A stretch of 9,989 bases of DNA from Gammaproteobacteria bacterium (GCA_013152045.1 JAADGZ010000220.1:1-9989); one strand, 5' to 3'; counted from the first letter of the stretch, positions 1 to 6,244 are shown. The notes: generated from the letters alone by a model not told the origin. Numbers and translations: made by a program.

Positions 1-227
1 CGATGGCTGCGGCCGGCATCGTCAGTCTGCCGGGCATGATGACTGGTCAGATTCTTTCCGGTACGCCGCCCCTGGAGGCAGTCAAGTACCAGATCCTGAT
101 CATGTTCATGATTGCCTCGGGCACTGGGTTTGCGACCGTGATTGCGACCTGGCTGGGCGCGCGTCGCCTGTTCGACGGACGTCAACGTCTGAGCCTTTAT
201 CGGCTGTCGAATTCCGGGGTAAAATAA
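1..227 (+). CDS. fetB: FetB/UPF0014-family ABC transporter permease, 3' end only
   Basis: This is the C-terminal part of an integral membrane permease, cut by the window edge; bases 1-2 belong to a preceding codon and the TAA stop is at 225-227. The visible 74 residues begin with the segment GIVSLPGMMTGQILSG, followed by PLEAVKYQI, which I recognise as the conserved C-terminal signature of the UPF0014/FetB family. A hydrophobic stretch (about YQILIMFMIASGTGFATVIA) forms the last membrane span and a basic tail follows. In E. coli FetB pairs with the ATPase FetA in iron export or metal homeostasis; that role is known for the family and only inferred here. The ATPase gene would be expected just upstream, outside the window. 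The next gene starts 26 bp downstream on the same strand, so the two may be co-transcribed. The ATG at base 3 is internal to the gene and is not its start. Confidence 0.85.
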   Translation, partial: MAAAGIVSLPGMMTGQILSGTPPLEAVKYQILIMFMIASGTGFATVIATWLGARRLFDGRQRLSLYRLSNSGVK

Positions 228-253
228 AAACGGTTTTATATCAGGGAGCGATA

Positions 254-709
254 ATGAAAAAAAGATTACTTTATGCTTGTGGGCTGTTATTCCTGGGTCT
301 ATCGGTAGCGCAGGCACAAATCTACAAATGGGTCGATGACAACGGCCAGGTACATTATAGCGAGCAGGCGCCGGACAGGCAGCGTGCGGCACAGGAAATT
401 CGTTTACCTCGGCATGCGCCGCAGGCGGCAGTGGCGAGTCCAGAGCAACGCAGACAGAAACGCGATAATCTACTGCGCGCCTTTGATGAAGAACGTAAGC
501 TGCGCAAGCAAGCTAAAGCAAAAAAAAATCAGCAGGAAGCACGCCGTCGACATAATTGCGTTCTTGCCCGGGATAAACTTAAAAACTATCAGCGGGCTAC
601 CGTGCTTTACAATCTGGATGAAACGGGCAAACGACGCTATCTATCCGATGCCCAGCGCAGTCGCGCCGAGGCCAATCTAAAAAGCAAGATCAAGGAATGG
701 TGTCATTAG
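254..709 (+). CDS. secreted DUF4124-domain protein
   Basis: A 151-residue protein exported by a Sec signal peptide (MKKR, then a hydrophobic core, then AQA at 19-21 as the likely cleavage site). The mature protein opens with IYKWVDDNGQVHYSEQAP (residues 23-40), the hallmark of the DUF4124 domain, a small beta-rich domain common in gammaproteobacterial envelope proteins. Residues about 60-100 are highly charged (Arg, Lys, Glu) and probably helical. The C-terminal part holds a second recurring motif of this group, LYNLDETGKRRYLSD (118-132), between Cys102 and Cys150, which could form a disulfide in the periplasm. The ATG at 254 is supported by a good ribosome-binding site, AGGGAG at 243-248, five bases upstream. 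Molecular function is unknown; periplasmic localisation is inferred. It lies 26 bp after the permease and may share its transcript. The gene ends just before a block of repeat DNA. Confidence 0.85.
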   Translation: MKKRLLYACGLLFLGLSVAQAQIYKWVDDNGQVHYSEQAPDRQRAAQEIRLPRHAPQAAVASPEQRRQKRDNLLRAFDEERKLRKQAKAKKNQQEARRRHNCVLARDKLKNYQRATVLYNLDETGKRRYLSDAQRSRAEANLKSKIKEWCH

Positions 710-712
710 GCG

Positions 713-741
713 GATACAAGGGAAAAGATACAGGGGTAGGG
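713..741 (+). repeat. GATACA-type repeat, single copy
   Basis: Two GATACA words (713-718 and 727-732) are separated by AGGGAAAA and followed by GGGG (733-736). The same words in the same order make up the left arm of the large inverted repeat at 1733-1811, so this is a partial, diverged copy of that element. It begins 3 bp after the stop of the DUF4124 gene. Confidence 0.6.
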
Positions 742-755
742 AACTAATTTTATTA

Positions 756-846
756 TGATGGGTTTCCCCTCTGGACTTCGTGCGTTGCTCTACCCATCCT
801 ACTCTTTTTCTCTCGTAGGATGGGTAGAGCGAAACGAAACCCATCA
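756..846. repeat. imperfect inverted repeat overlapping the speE stop codon
   Basis: The inner arms are perfect over 16 bp (787-802, GCTCTACCCATCCTAC, against 815-830) around a 12-base pyrimidine-rich loop. The outer arms are perfect over 10 bp (756-765, TGATGGGTTT, against 837-846). Between inner and outer arms the left side carries 21 bases and the right side only 6, so one arm seems to have gained sequence. The right arm resembles a GTAGGATGGGTAGAGC...AAACCCATCA repeat that I recall as common in intergenic DNA of many proteobacteria. No T-tract follows on either strand, so it is not a standard terminator. It lies between convergent genes and its right end (844-846) is the TGA stop of speE. 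Confidence 0.8.
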
Positions 847-1704
847 ATCAGATAATGTAAATGTCTTTTTCATAAACTCCGGTACCGCCAGTGCGCCTTT
901 GTGAATGTCCGCATTGTAATACTGACAATCAAAAGTTTTCTGCTGTACATCCTGTTCCCGAAAATGCTGAAGTTTTGTATTCCCTGCGAGGGTGGCGCTC
1001 CACCAGCCCGAGGGATAAATCGGTTGCGGGAAATTCAGCGTGGCCTGGTGACTAAAGCCTGCAGCCTGCATGCGCTGGTACATGTTTAGCAAAATATCTT
1101 GATGCAGCAGGGGCGATTCGCTTTGTTGCACCAGAATACCATCGTGGTTCAAGGCACGGCGGCAGTGACGATAAAACTCTTCGCTAAACAAGACTTCCCC
1201 TGGGCCGACAGGATCGGTGCTATCAACGATGATCACATCCAGGCTGTCAGGAGCGGTTTCCTGTAGCCATTTGATGCCATCGCTGAAATGCAGTTCGGCG
1301 CGCGGATCCTGATTCGATTCACACAGTTCAGGGAAATATTTTTCCGACAGGCGGGTGACGCGCTCGTCGATGTCCACCTGACAGGCCTGTTTTACCCATG
1401 GGTGTTTCAATACTTCGCGCAGGGTGCCGCAGTCGCCGCCGCCGATAATCAGCACGCGCTGAGGTGCTGGATGGGTGAACAGCGCGGGGTGGGCCATCAT
1501 TTCATGGTAAAGAAAATTATCCCGGCTCGAGACCATGGTGCAGCCGTCGATGACCATCAATTTACCAAAGGTCTGGGTGTCGAAGATCTCAATTTTTTGA
1601 TACGGCGTTTGTTCTTCGTGCAGTTTGGTTTTCAGCTTGAGTGAAAAAGCGGTGCCGGTTTCATCGATAGCTTCGGTGAACCAGTTTTGGGTATCAAACG
1701 GCAT
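844..1704 (-). CDS. speE: spermidine synthase (polyamine aminopropyltransferase)
   Basis: A cytosolic enzyme that transfers the aminopropyl group of decarboxylated S-adenosylmethionine to putrescine, giving spermidine and methylthioadenosine. At 286 residues it has the normal length for the family. The Rossmann-type nucleotide-binding loop is IIGGGDCGTLRE (87-96 region), the acidic end of strand 2 is VDID (110-113), and SDGIKWL (141-147) follows. The active-site segment is IIVDSTDPVGPGE (158-170), with Asp161 and Asp164 as the expected catalytic or substrate-binding acids. PIYPSGWWSATLA (228-240) and YYNADIH (262-268) are further family signatures. The ATG start gives the normal N-terminus; only a weak TGGA is seen upstream. 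The stop codon lies inside a repeat. The gene is divergent from speA across 113 bp, and the two act in the same pathway. SpeD, which supplies the decarboxylated SAM, is not in the window. Confidence 0.95.
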   Translation of the reverse strand: MPFDTQNWFTEAIDETGTAFSLKLKTKLHEEQTPYQKIEIFDTQTFGKLMVIDGCTMVSSRDNFLYHEMMAHPALFTHPAPQRVLIIGGGDCGTLREVLKHPWVKQACQVDIDERVTRLSEKYFPELCESNQDPRAELHFSDGIKWLQETAPDSLDVIIVDSTDPVGPGEVLFSEEFYRHCRRALNHDGILVQQSESPLLHQDILLNMYQRMQAAGFSHQATLNFPQPIYPSGWWSATLAGNTKLQHFREQDVQQKTFDCQYYNADIHKGALAVPEFMKKTFTLSD

Positions 1705-1732
1705 AAAATTTCCAGATTAAAGTGAAAGGGGA

Positions 1733-1811
1733 AAGATACAAGATACAGGGGAAAAGATACAAGCCGATATACACCCTTACCTTGTATCTTTTCCCCTGTA
1801 TCTTGTATCTT
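1733..1811. repeat. 31-bp perfect inverted repeat between speE and speA
   Basis: The arms 1733-1763 and 1781-1811 are exact reverse complements over 31 bp, enclosing a 17-base loop. Each arm is itself repetitive: the left arm has GATACA at 1735-1740, 1742-1747 and 1756-1761, with GGGGAAAA between the second and third. The element occupies 79 of the 113 bp separating the divergent genes and ends 6 bp before the speA start codon. No transposase or terminal duplication is visible. A diverged part-copy sits at 713-741, on the other side of speE. As RNA it would make a long, very stable hairpin. Confidence 0.9.
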
Positions 1812-1817
1812 CTGCCT

Positions 1818-3713
1818 ATGAAAAACTGGAATATAAAAAAATCACAGGCTCTCTATAACGTTGATAACTGGGGCGCGGGTTATTTTGGCATTAATGGGCG
1901 CGGGCATTTGCAGGTCTACCCGACGCAGGAGCCGCAGCGCAGTATTGATGTCTATGAGGTTGTGCAAGCGGCCCTGGACGAAGGTCATCGGCTGCCCCTG
2001 TTGCTGCGTTTTAGCGACATTCTGCGGCATCGGGTGCATAGCCTGGCGCAGGCTTTTTCTCGTGCCATGCAGTCCGAGATCTACCATGGAGGCTATACGG
2101 CAGTATATCCGATCAAGGTCAATCAACAGCATAGTGTGGTGAGTGAATTGCTGGCCAGCACAGAGCCGGTGGGGCTGGAAGCGGGTAGTAAGTCGGAGTT
2201 GATGGCGGTACTGGGGGTTTCAGCGCAGCTCGATCAAACTATCGTTTGTAACGGTTACAAGGATCGGGAATACATCCGTCTGGCGCTGACGGGACAGAAG
2301 CTGGGTCAGCGGATCTACCTGGTGATTGAAAAACTTTCTGAGTTGGAACAGGTGCTGGAACAAGCTTCTGCGTTGCAGGTTCAGCCACGCTTGGGGCTGC
2401 GCGTGCGTCTGGCCTCCATTGGCGAAGGTAAGTGGCAGAACACCGGTGGAGAGAAATCCAAATTTGGCTTGTCGGCCGCCCAAGTGTTGAGCATGGTGGC
2501 ACGGCTACGCGAGGCAGGCAAACTGGGCTATTTGCAGATGCTGCATTTTCATCTCGGTTCACAGCTGGCAAATATTCGTGATATCCAGTGTGGCATGCAG
2601 GAGTGTGCGCGTTATTATGCCGAGCTGCACCGCCTGGGAGCCGCTATTGATTGTGTGGATGTCGGTGGCGGCCTGGGGGTGGACTACGAGGGTAGTCATT
2701 CCCGTCGCGCCTGTTCCATGAATTACAGCCTTGACAGTTATGCTCGCCACATTGTGCATGCCTTGAAGGATATCTGTCAGCAGCAGGATCTGCCGCATCC
2801 GCAAATTATGACTGAATCAGGTCGCGCCATGACCGCACACCATGCCCTATTGGTAACCAATGTTATTAATACCGAACAGGTACCGGCAGAGAATGCGCTG
2901 GCGGATATCAACACGGAGCTGCCGACGGCATTGCAGGAACTCGGGCGGCTGCAGGCCTTGCTGGCGGCAGGCGATGTCAGCAGTCACGCAGCCATCGAGG
3001 CATGGCATGATTTGCGTTACTGGCAGGGGGAAGCACAGACGCTGTATACCCACGGTATGCTCGACCTGAGTCAACGAGCAGCGGCCGAGGCCCTGTATTT
3101 TGCCTGTTGTCGGCATATCAGAGATCGCTTGAATCCGTTGCAGCGCAGCCATCGGGAAGTGCTGGATGCGCTGAATGAAAAGCTGGCGGACAAGTATTTC
3201 TGCAATTTTTCTTTGTTCCAGTCGATTCCTGATGCCTGGGGCATTGATCAGATTTTTCCCATCATGCCGTTGCACCGTCTCCAGGAAAAACCCTCTCGCC
3301 GGGGAGTGATTGAAGATATTACCTGTGACTCGGATGGTCGTATCAATGAGTACGTCGAGGCGGAAGGCGTTGAGGCAAGCCTATCCCTGCATGAATGGAA
3401 GGCTGGTGAGCCCTATCTGCTGGGAATTTTTCTGGTGGGTGCCTATCAGGAGATCCTCGGTGACATGCATAATCTGTTCGGTGATACCGATTCCCTGCAC
3501 ATTAGGTTAAGCGAAGAAGGCTATCGTTTGGATCAGCCCTGTGATGGTGATCGGGTCGATGATCTGCTGCGCTATGTGCATTTTGATCCCGATGATCTGA
3601 TACAGAACTATCATGCTAAAATAGCCGCTGCTGATTTGAGCCTGCAGGAAAAGCAGGAATGTCTGGAAACACTGTTGTCAGGTGTGACAGGTTATAGCTA
3701 TTTACAGAATTAA
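1818..3713 (+). CDS. speA: biosynthetic arginine decarboxylase, PLP-dependent
   Basis: Converts arginine to agmatine, the first step of the arginine route to putrescine and spermidine. The 631-residue product matches the usual length of about 630-660. The N-terminus WNIKKSQALYNVDNWGAGYF is typical. YPIKVNQQ (97-104) carries Lys100, the expected PLP Schiff-base lysine. HFHLGSQ (about 243), GGGLGVDY (about 283) and ESGRAM (333-338) are cofactor-binding segments of the alanine-racemase-fold barrel, and CDSDGRI with Cys503 is the active-site cysteine motif in the C-terminal domain. I chose the ATG at 1818. An in-frame GTG at 1722 would add 32 residues encoded almost wholly by the inverted repeat, which have no counterpart in the family. 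No Shine-Dalgarno sequence precedes 1818, because the repeat arm occupies that place. Divergent from speE and followed 16 bp later by a cupin gene. Confidence 0.95.
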   Translation: MKNWNIKKSQALYNVDNWGAGYFGINGRGHLQVYPTQEPQRSIDVYEVVQAALDEGHRLPLLLRFSDILRHRVHSLAQAFSRAMQSEIYHGGYTAVYPIKVNQQHSVVSELLASTEPVGLEAGSKSELMAVLGVSAQLDQTIVCNGYKDREYIRLALTGQKLGQRIYLVIEKLSELEQVLEQASALQVQPRLGLRVRLASIGEGKWQNTGGEKSKFGLSAAQVLSMVARLREAGKLGYLQMLHFHLGSQLANIRDIQCGMQECARYYAELHRLGAAIDCVDVGGGLGVDYEGSHSRRACSMNYSLDSYARHIVHALKDICQQQDLPHPQIMTESGRAMTAHHALLVTNVINTEQVPAENALADINTELPTALQELGRLQALLAAGDVSSHAAIEAWHDLRYWQGEAQTLYTHGMLDLSQRAAAEALYFACCRHIRDRLNPLQRSHREVLDALNEKLADKYFCNFSLFQSIPDAWGIDQIFPIMPLHRLQEKPSRRGVIEDITCDSDGRINEYVEAEGVEASLSLHEWKAGEPYLLGIFLVGAYQEILGDMHNLFGDTDSLHIRLSEEGYRLDQPCDGDRVDDLLRYVHFDPDDLIQNYHAKIAAADLSLQEKQECLETLLSGVTGYSYLQN

Positions 3714-3729
3714 TCCTCAGGGTGAATTG

Positions 3730-4005
3730 ATGACACAGATATCGGTAGAACAACTGGCCTCACCGGCCAAATTGGAAGTAATGGGCGTATATGACTGGCC
3801 GGAATGGAGCAAAGGCGTGTCCGAGTTTGACTGGACTTATGATAAAACCGAGACTTGTTATTTTGTCGATGGTCATGCCATTGTCACGCCGGAAGGCGGT
3901 GAACCGGTGGAAATGGGGGAAGGTGATTTGGTTATTTTCCCGGCGGGTATGCGCTGTCGCTGGAAAATTACGGAAGATGTGGTAAAGCACTATAACTTTA
4001 GCTAG
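3730..4005 (+). CDS. small cupin-domain protein (DUF861/EutQ-like)
   Basis: A 91-residue single-domain cupin. Motif 1 is represented by DKTETCYFVDGHAIVTPEGGEPVEMGEGD (38-66) and motif 2 by LVIFPAGMRCRWKITEDVVKHYNFS (67-91). The conserved GDLVIFPAGM and the aromatic, Trp-rich N-terminal half (YDWPEWSKGVSEFDW) fit the DUF861 group, related to the EutQ and ureidoglycine aminohydrolase cupins. The usual metal-binding histidines of cupin motif 1 are largely missing (TETCYFVDGHA has one His), so a catalytic role is uncertain. The ATG at 3730 has AGGG at 3719-3722 with a 7-base spacer; a TTG at 3727 would add one residue but is less well placed. It begins 16 bp after speA, so it is very likely in the same operon. 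A link to polyamine metabolism is inferred from position alone. Confidence 0.8.
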   Translation: MTQISVEQLASPAKLEVMGVYDWPEWSKGVSEFDWTYDKTETCYFVDGHAIVTPEGGEPVEMGEGDLVIFPAGMRCRWKITEDVVKHYNFS

Positions 4006-4135
4006 TGGTTATCGCTGAAGATTGCTCTTCAATCAACATTGTCATGGGGCCGGCCAGCAAACCGCGAGAAACTTATCTTAATCTAGAATTCTTGATTGTA
4101 TTGTAGGGTTAAAAAATAATCCTGTTCTAAGACTG

Positions 4136-4169
4136 TTGACACAATTTCGTCAAAAACTGGTACTACACT
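4136..4169 (+). promoter_or_regulatory. candidate sigma-70 promoter
   Basis: A perfect TTGACA lies at 4136-4141. The downstream element is imperfect: TACTAC (4161-4166, spacer 19), preceded by TG at 4158-4159 as in an extended -10, or TACACT (4164-4169, spacer 22). Transcription would run toward the hairpin at 4222 and the small gene at 4320. The -10 is poor, so this is a candidate only. Confidence 0.35.
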
Positions 4170-4221
4170 CTAGCAAGATTTGAAGTGGATGTGCCTGTCG
4201 ATTATATCCAAAGTCTTATAG

Positions 4222-4249
4222 ACGCCTGTTGTTAACAGGCGTACTTTAT
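4222..4249 (+). terminator. hairpin with T-rich tail, possible terminator or attenuator
   Basis: ACGCCTGTT (4222-4230) and AACAGGCGT (4234-4242) form a perfect 9-bp stem with a 3-base loop, followed by ACTTTATTT. The tail is T-rich but interrupted. Lying between the promoter candidate at 4136 and the gene at 4320, it could end a short leader RNA of roughly 70-80 nt or modulate read-through. Confidence 0.4.
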
Positions 4250-4319
4250 TTACCCCCCTCTCCTTGTTTAAAAGACAATGGAGGGGAGGATAAGCAGTGA
4301 AGCGGAAAGGAGCATAAAA

Positions 4320-4460
4320 ATGATCGAATCACTAAAAAAGTATGTTCTGCTGGGTTTTCTGATTTCTTGTCTTGGTCTGATACTGTATGCAATGCCGGAT
4401 CGTCCGGTATTGAATGAAGATATAAGCTCGGGTTTGCAGTTAAGCAGTAATCTGAATTAG
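4320..4460 (+). CDS. small single-pass membrane protein, 46 aa, unknown function
   Basis: I do not recognise this protein. The ATG at 4320 follows a near-ideal ribosome-binding site (AAAGGAG, 4306-4312, 7-base spacer), which makes it preferable to the in-frame ATG at 4278. The 46 residues comprise a short basic amphipathic start (MIESLKKY), one clear membrane segment (VLLGFLISCLGLILYAM, about 9-25) with a single Cys, and a polar, mildly acidic tail of about 21 residues (PDRPVLNEDISSG and on). The positive charges before the span suggest an N-in, C-out orientation in the inner membrane. The stop is TAG at 4458-4460, and a hairpin lies shortly downstream. The strong translation signal, clean span and flanking hairpin suggest a genuine small gene. 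Function is unknown and conservation untested. Confidence 0.6.
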   Translation: MIESLKKYVLLGFLISCLGLILYAMPDRPVLNEDISSGLQLSSNLN

Positions 4461-4488
4461 TCAATAAAAAGCAGAATCCACGTTAGCA

Positions 4489-4524
4489 TCAGATTGCATC
4501 CAGCAATCTGAAGTATGTTTCTTT
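4489..4524 (+). terminator. hairpin downstream of the small membrane-protein gene
   Basis: TCAGATTGC (4489-4497) and GCAATCTGA (4503-4511) form a perfect 9-bp stem with loop ATCCA, followed by GTATGTTTCTTTAT. The tail is T-rich but broken by G, A and C, so it is a plausible though not strong intrinsic terminator. It starts 28 bp after the stop at 4460 and lies in the gap facing the convergent SPOR gene. A second, AT-only stem (CTATAA 4545-4550, TTATAG 4556-4561) is probably meaningless. Confidence 0.5.
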
Positions 4525-4661
4525 ATAATCCAAAATATTGCCTGCTATAAACACATTATAGATGGGCGAATATTCTTTCCTGGCTCAGGGCCGCAGTATT
4601 TTCAGCCAGCTTTAGCAGAATCGATAAGGTTTGGCGGCTGGTTTTTGTCGTCTGGTGGTGA

Positions 4662-5264
4662 TTATTTTTTTTCCTTGACCACAATCGAGGCGATATTGTT
4701 TTCTCGCAGGCGTTTGCGCGTACGATTGAGGCTGGCGATATCATGCAGGGGACCGATACGAACCCGATACCAGGTATCCTGATCATTAATTTTCACCGGC
4801 TGAATATTGGCAACGATACCTTGCATCGCTAGTTGCGCTTTTAGCCGATCGGCCTGGGCTGGGTTACGAAAGGAACCAGCCTGCAGAATATAGCGGTCGA
4901 CACTTTCCCTGCTGGATTTTTTTTTGCTCGAGCGGGCTTTCTTAATCAATTCCTCTTCAGGAATGGCGACTTCCAGCTCTGGCAGAATAGTGTAGAAGTC
5001 AAACTTTGGCTGGGTTTCGCGGATAGCTTTGACGACCTTGGCTTTGGTTTTTTCTTTCGCCGCTCGGGTGGCTTTAACGCCCTCGTCGAACATCCGGTTA
5101 AGGGTGGTGGAAAAATTGGTTTTATGATCCTTCGCGGTATTGTTGTTGATATAAATCAGCAGGGCAATGAATAGGCCAACGATGAGGCCAGCGAGCATCC
5201 AGACCCAGCCGGGCAAGGCGCGGCCGTTTTCAGGCTTGGGAGTTTTAGCGTAATCTTTGGGCAT
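4662..5264 (-). CDS. SPOR-domain protein, FtsN-like, membrane-anchored
   Basis: A 200-residue inner-membrane protein with a short cytoplasmic N-terminus, one membrane span (about 20-39, WVWMLAGLIVGLFIALLIYI), a lysine-rich periplasmic linker (about 43-120) and a C-terminal SPOR domain (about 124-197, starting YILQAGSFRNPAQADRLKAQL and including WYRVRIGPL). SPOR domains bind glycan strands lacking stem peptides and direct proteins to the division site. The linker segment FDFYTILPELEV (88-99) is a conserved feature of the SPOR proteins encoded next to argS in gammaproteobacteria, as in Pseudomonas. I chose the ATG at 5264 because PKDYAKTPKPENG before the span is a normal N-terminus. In-frame starts farther upstream (5303, 5333) add an unlikely segment. 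No start has a good ribosome-binding site. Here the gene is separated from argS by a plus-strand gene, so it probably needs its own promoter, which I could not identify. Confidence 0.9.
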   Translation of the reverse strand: MPKDYAKTPKPENGRALPGWVWMLAGLIVGLFIALLIYINNNTAKDHKTNFSTTLNRMFDEGVKATRAAKEKTKAKVVKAIRETQPKFDFYTILPELEVAIPEEELIKKARSSKKKSSRESVDRYILQAGSFRNPAQADRLKAQLAMQGIVANIQPVKINDQDTWYRVRIGPLHDIASLNRTRKRLRENNIASIVVKEKK

Positions 5265-5395
5265 AGTGAGGCGCAATCTGAAGATAATGGCGCATGGTAA
5301 CATCGGATGCACGGATACCGCGAATATTGTCACGAAAGAGACAGAGAAAACGTGTTAACTTTTTCGTGGGAAAAATAAAAAAAGGGAAAGCAAAG

Positions 5396-6214
5396 ATGAA
5401 TATAAAACTCAATCTGTATACCGGCGCGTTGGTGCTCTCATCTTCATTACTGGCATCCATTTCGGTACAGGCTGCGGTGCTGGGATCAGCCGGTTTACCT
5501 GCAGCTATCCAGGGCTGTGAGGCTAGCGGGAACTGTATTGCCGATATAGCCACGCATCTCGATTTACCTGGCATGACGGCAGTAGAATTAACCCGCTATG
5601 ATGTTGGCACAGGAATGCTGACGCAGTCCTGGTTGCTGCGCTACAATCTTTATGCGCCATCCGCCAGTACTTACTGGGACAATTATAGCGGGGTAGATAC
5701 GACAACGGTTACTCCCTATACCGGCAATATCTGGATGGAGGCACCGAAGCTACTGGATCTGGGCGGGCCGAATTTATTCAATATCTATACAGATCATATT
5801 AATCCTGATCCAGACGGTGCAAATCCGACGCTAGATTCGACCTTTGTATTTTCGATGTCGGCACTCGATGCCATGAGCGGGGGTGCGAGCTATTATAACT
5901 CCGGCGATAATGGTTCGGGCGCAGCCGTAATCACTAACGGTAGTCTGAGGATCATTGACGGGATTTTTACCTGCGTTGAATGTGGAATCAATGTGTCGCT
6001 GAATCTGGTTGGTCTGGATTACAGTACCGGTAGCGCCAATTTTAATCCGGCTGATGCGCGTGTGAGTCTGCTGCAGTATAGTGATTTCTTCGATCTTTTT
6101 ACAAACGATAGAACCTTCAAGGTGTCACCCGTGCCCGTACCAGCCAGTATCTGGTTGTTTGCTTCGGGCTTGCTGGGACTATTTCAACTGGCGCGCAAAA
6201 AACGCACCGTGTAG
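5396..6214 (+). CDS. PEP-CTERM (VPxPA-type) exported protein
   Basis: A 272-residue exported protein with signals at both ends. The N-terminal signal peptide runs to about residue 26 (ALVLSSSLLASISVQA, then AV). The C-terminus is a textbook sorting signal: VPVPA (246-250), a hydrophobic span SIWLFASGLLGLFQLA (251-266), then RKKR (267-270). This is the VPLPA-like variant of PEP-CTERM, processed by an exosortase and usually tied to extracellular polysaccharide or biofilm material. The mature middle is Gly/Ser/Asn/Asp-rich and has no domain I recognise; four cysteines fall in two close pairs (Cys41/Cys47 and Cys193/Cys196). The ATG at 5396 has AAAGGGA (5381-5387) eight bases upstream; an in-frame upstream extension from 5294 would bury the signal peptide and is rejected. 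The gene is divergent from the SPOR gene and convergent with argS, interrupting their usual adjacency, which suggests insertion. Confidence 0.88.
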   Translation: MNIKLNLYTGALVLSSSLLASISVQAAVLGSAGLPAAIQGCEASGNCIADIATHLDLPGMTAVELTRYDVGTGMLTQSWLLRYNLYAPSASTYWDNYSGVDTTTVTPYTGNIWMEAPKLLDLGGPNLFNIYTDHINPDPDGANPTLDSTFVFSMSALDAMSGGASYYNSGDNGSGAAVITNGSLRIIDGIFTCVECGINVSLNLVGLDYSTGSANFNPADARVSLLQYSDFFDLFTNDRTFKVSPVPVPASIWLFASGLLGLFQLARKKRTV

Positions 6215-6244
6215 GTGTGGTTTCAATCGTTTCTGTGGGGGAGG

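Larger units (their letters stand above)
4006..4319. other. gene-free stretch between the cupin and small-membrane-protein genes
   Basis: No coding region is supported in these 314 bases. In order it holds a weak hairpin after the cupin gene (TGAAGA 4016-4021, loop TTGC, TCTTCA 4026-4031, no T-tract), a near-palindrome at 4080-4097, a promoter-like TTGACA at 4136, a 9-bp hairpin at 4222-4242, and a C-run then G-run (4253-4259 and 4280-4289) that may be the worn remains of another inverted repeat. The AT-rich middle fits a regulatory region for the gene at 4320. Confidence 0.6.

Noticed and set aside
1722..1817. In-frame extension of SpeA from a GTG at 1722, adding 32 residues
   Set aside because: The added residues are the translation of the inverted repeat and its loop. 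They do not resemble SpeA N-termini, and the family pattern begins at the ATG at 1818.
4253..4289. Inverted repeat of a C-run (CCCCCCTCTCC) and a G-run (GGAGGGGAGG)
   Set aside because: About a third of the positions mismatch when the arms are aligned; at best a worn repeat, and the purine run may only be chance or a secondary ribosome-binding-like tract.
4556..4786. Minus-strand frame overlapping the end of the SPOR gene, considered as a frameshifted SPOR tail
   Set aside because: The SPOR domain is complete and ends normally in frame (IASIVVKEKK), so no frameshift is needed.
5295..5311. Sigma-54-like TGGTAAC...ATGCA before the PEP-CTERM gene, of interest because some PEP-CTERM genes use the PrsK/PrsR sigma-54 system
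   Set aside because: The GG and GC elements are 11 bases apart instead of the required 10, and the -24 element is a poor match.
5294..5395. In-frame upstream extension of the PEP-CTERM protein
   Set aside because: It would put 34 charged residues before the signal peptide. The ATG at 5396 has a ribosome-binding site and begins a normal signal peptide.
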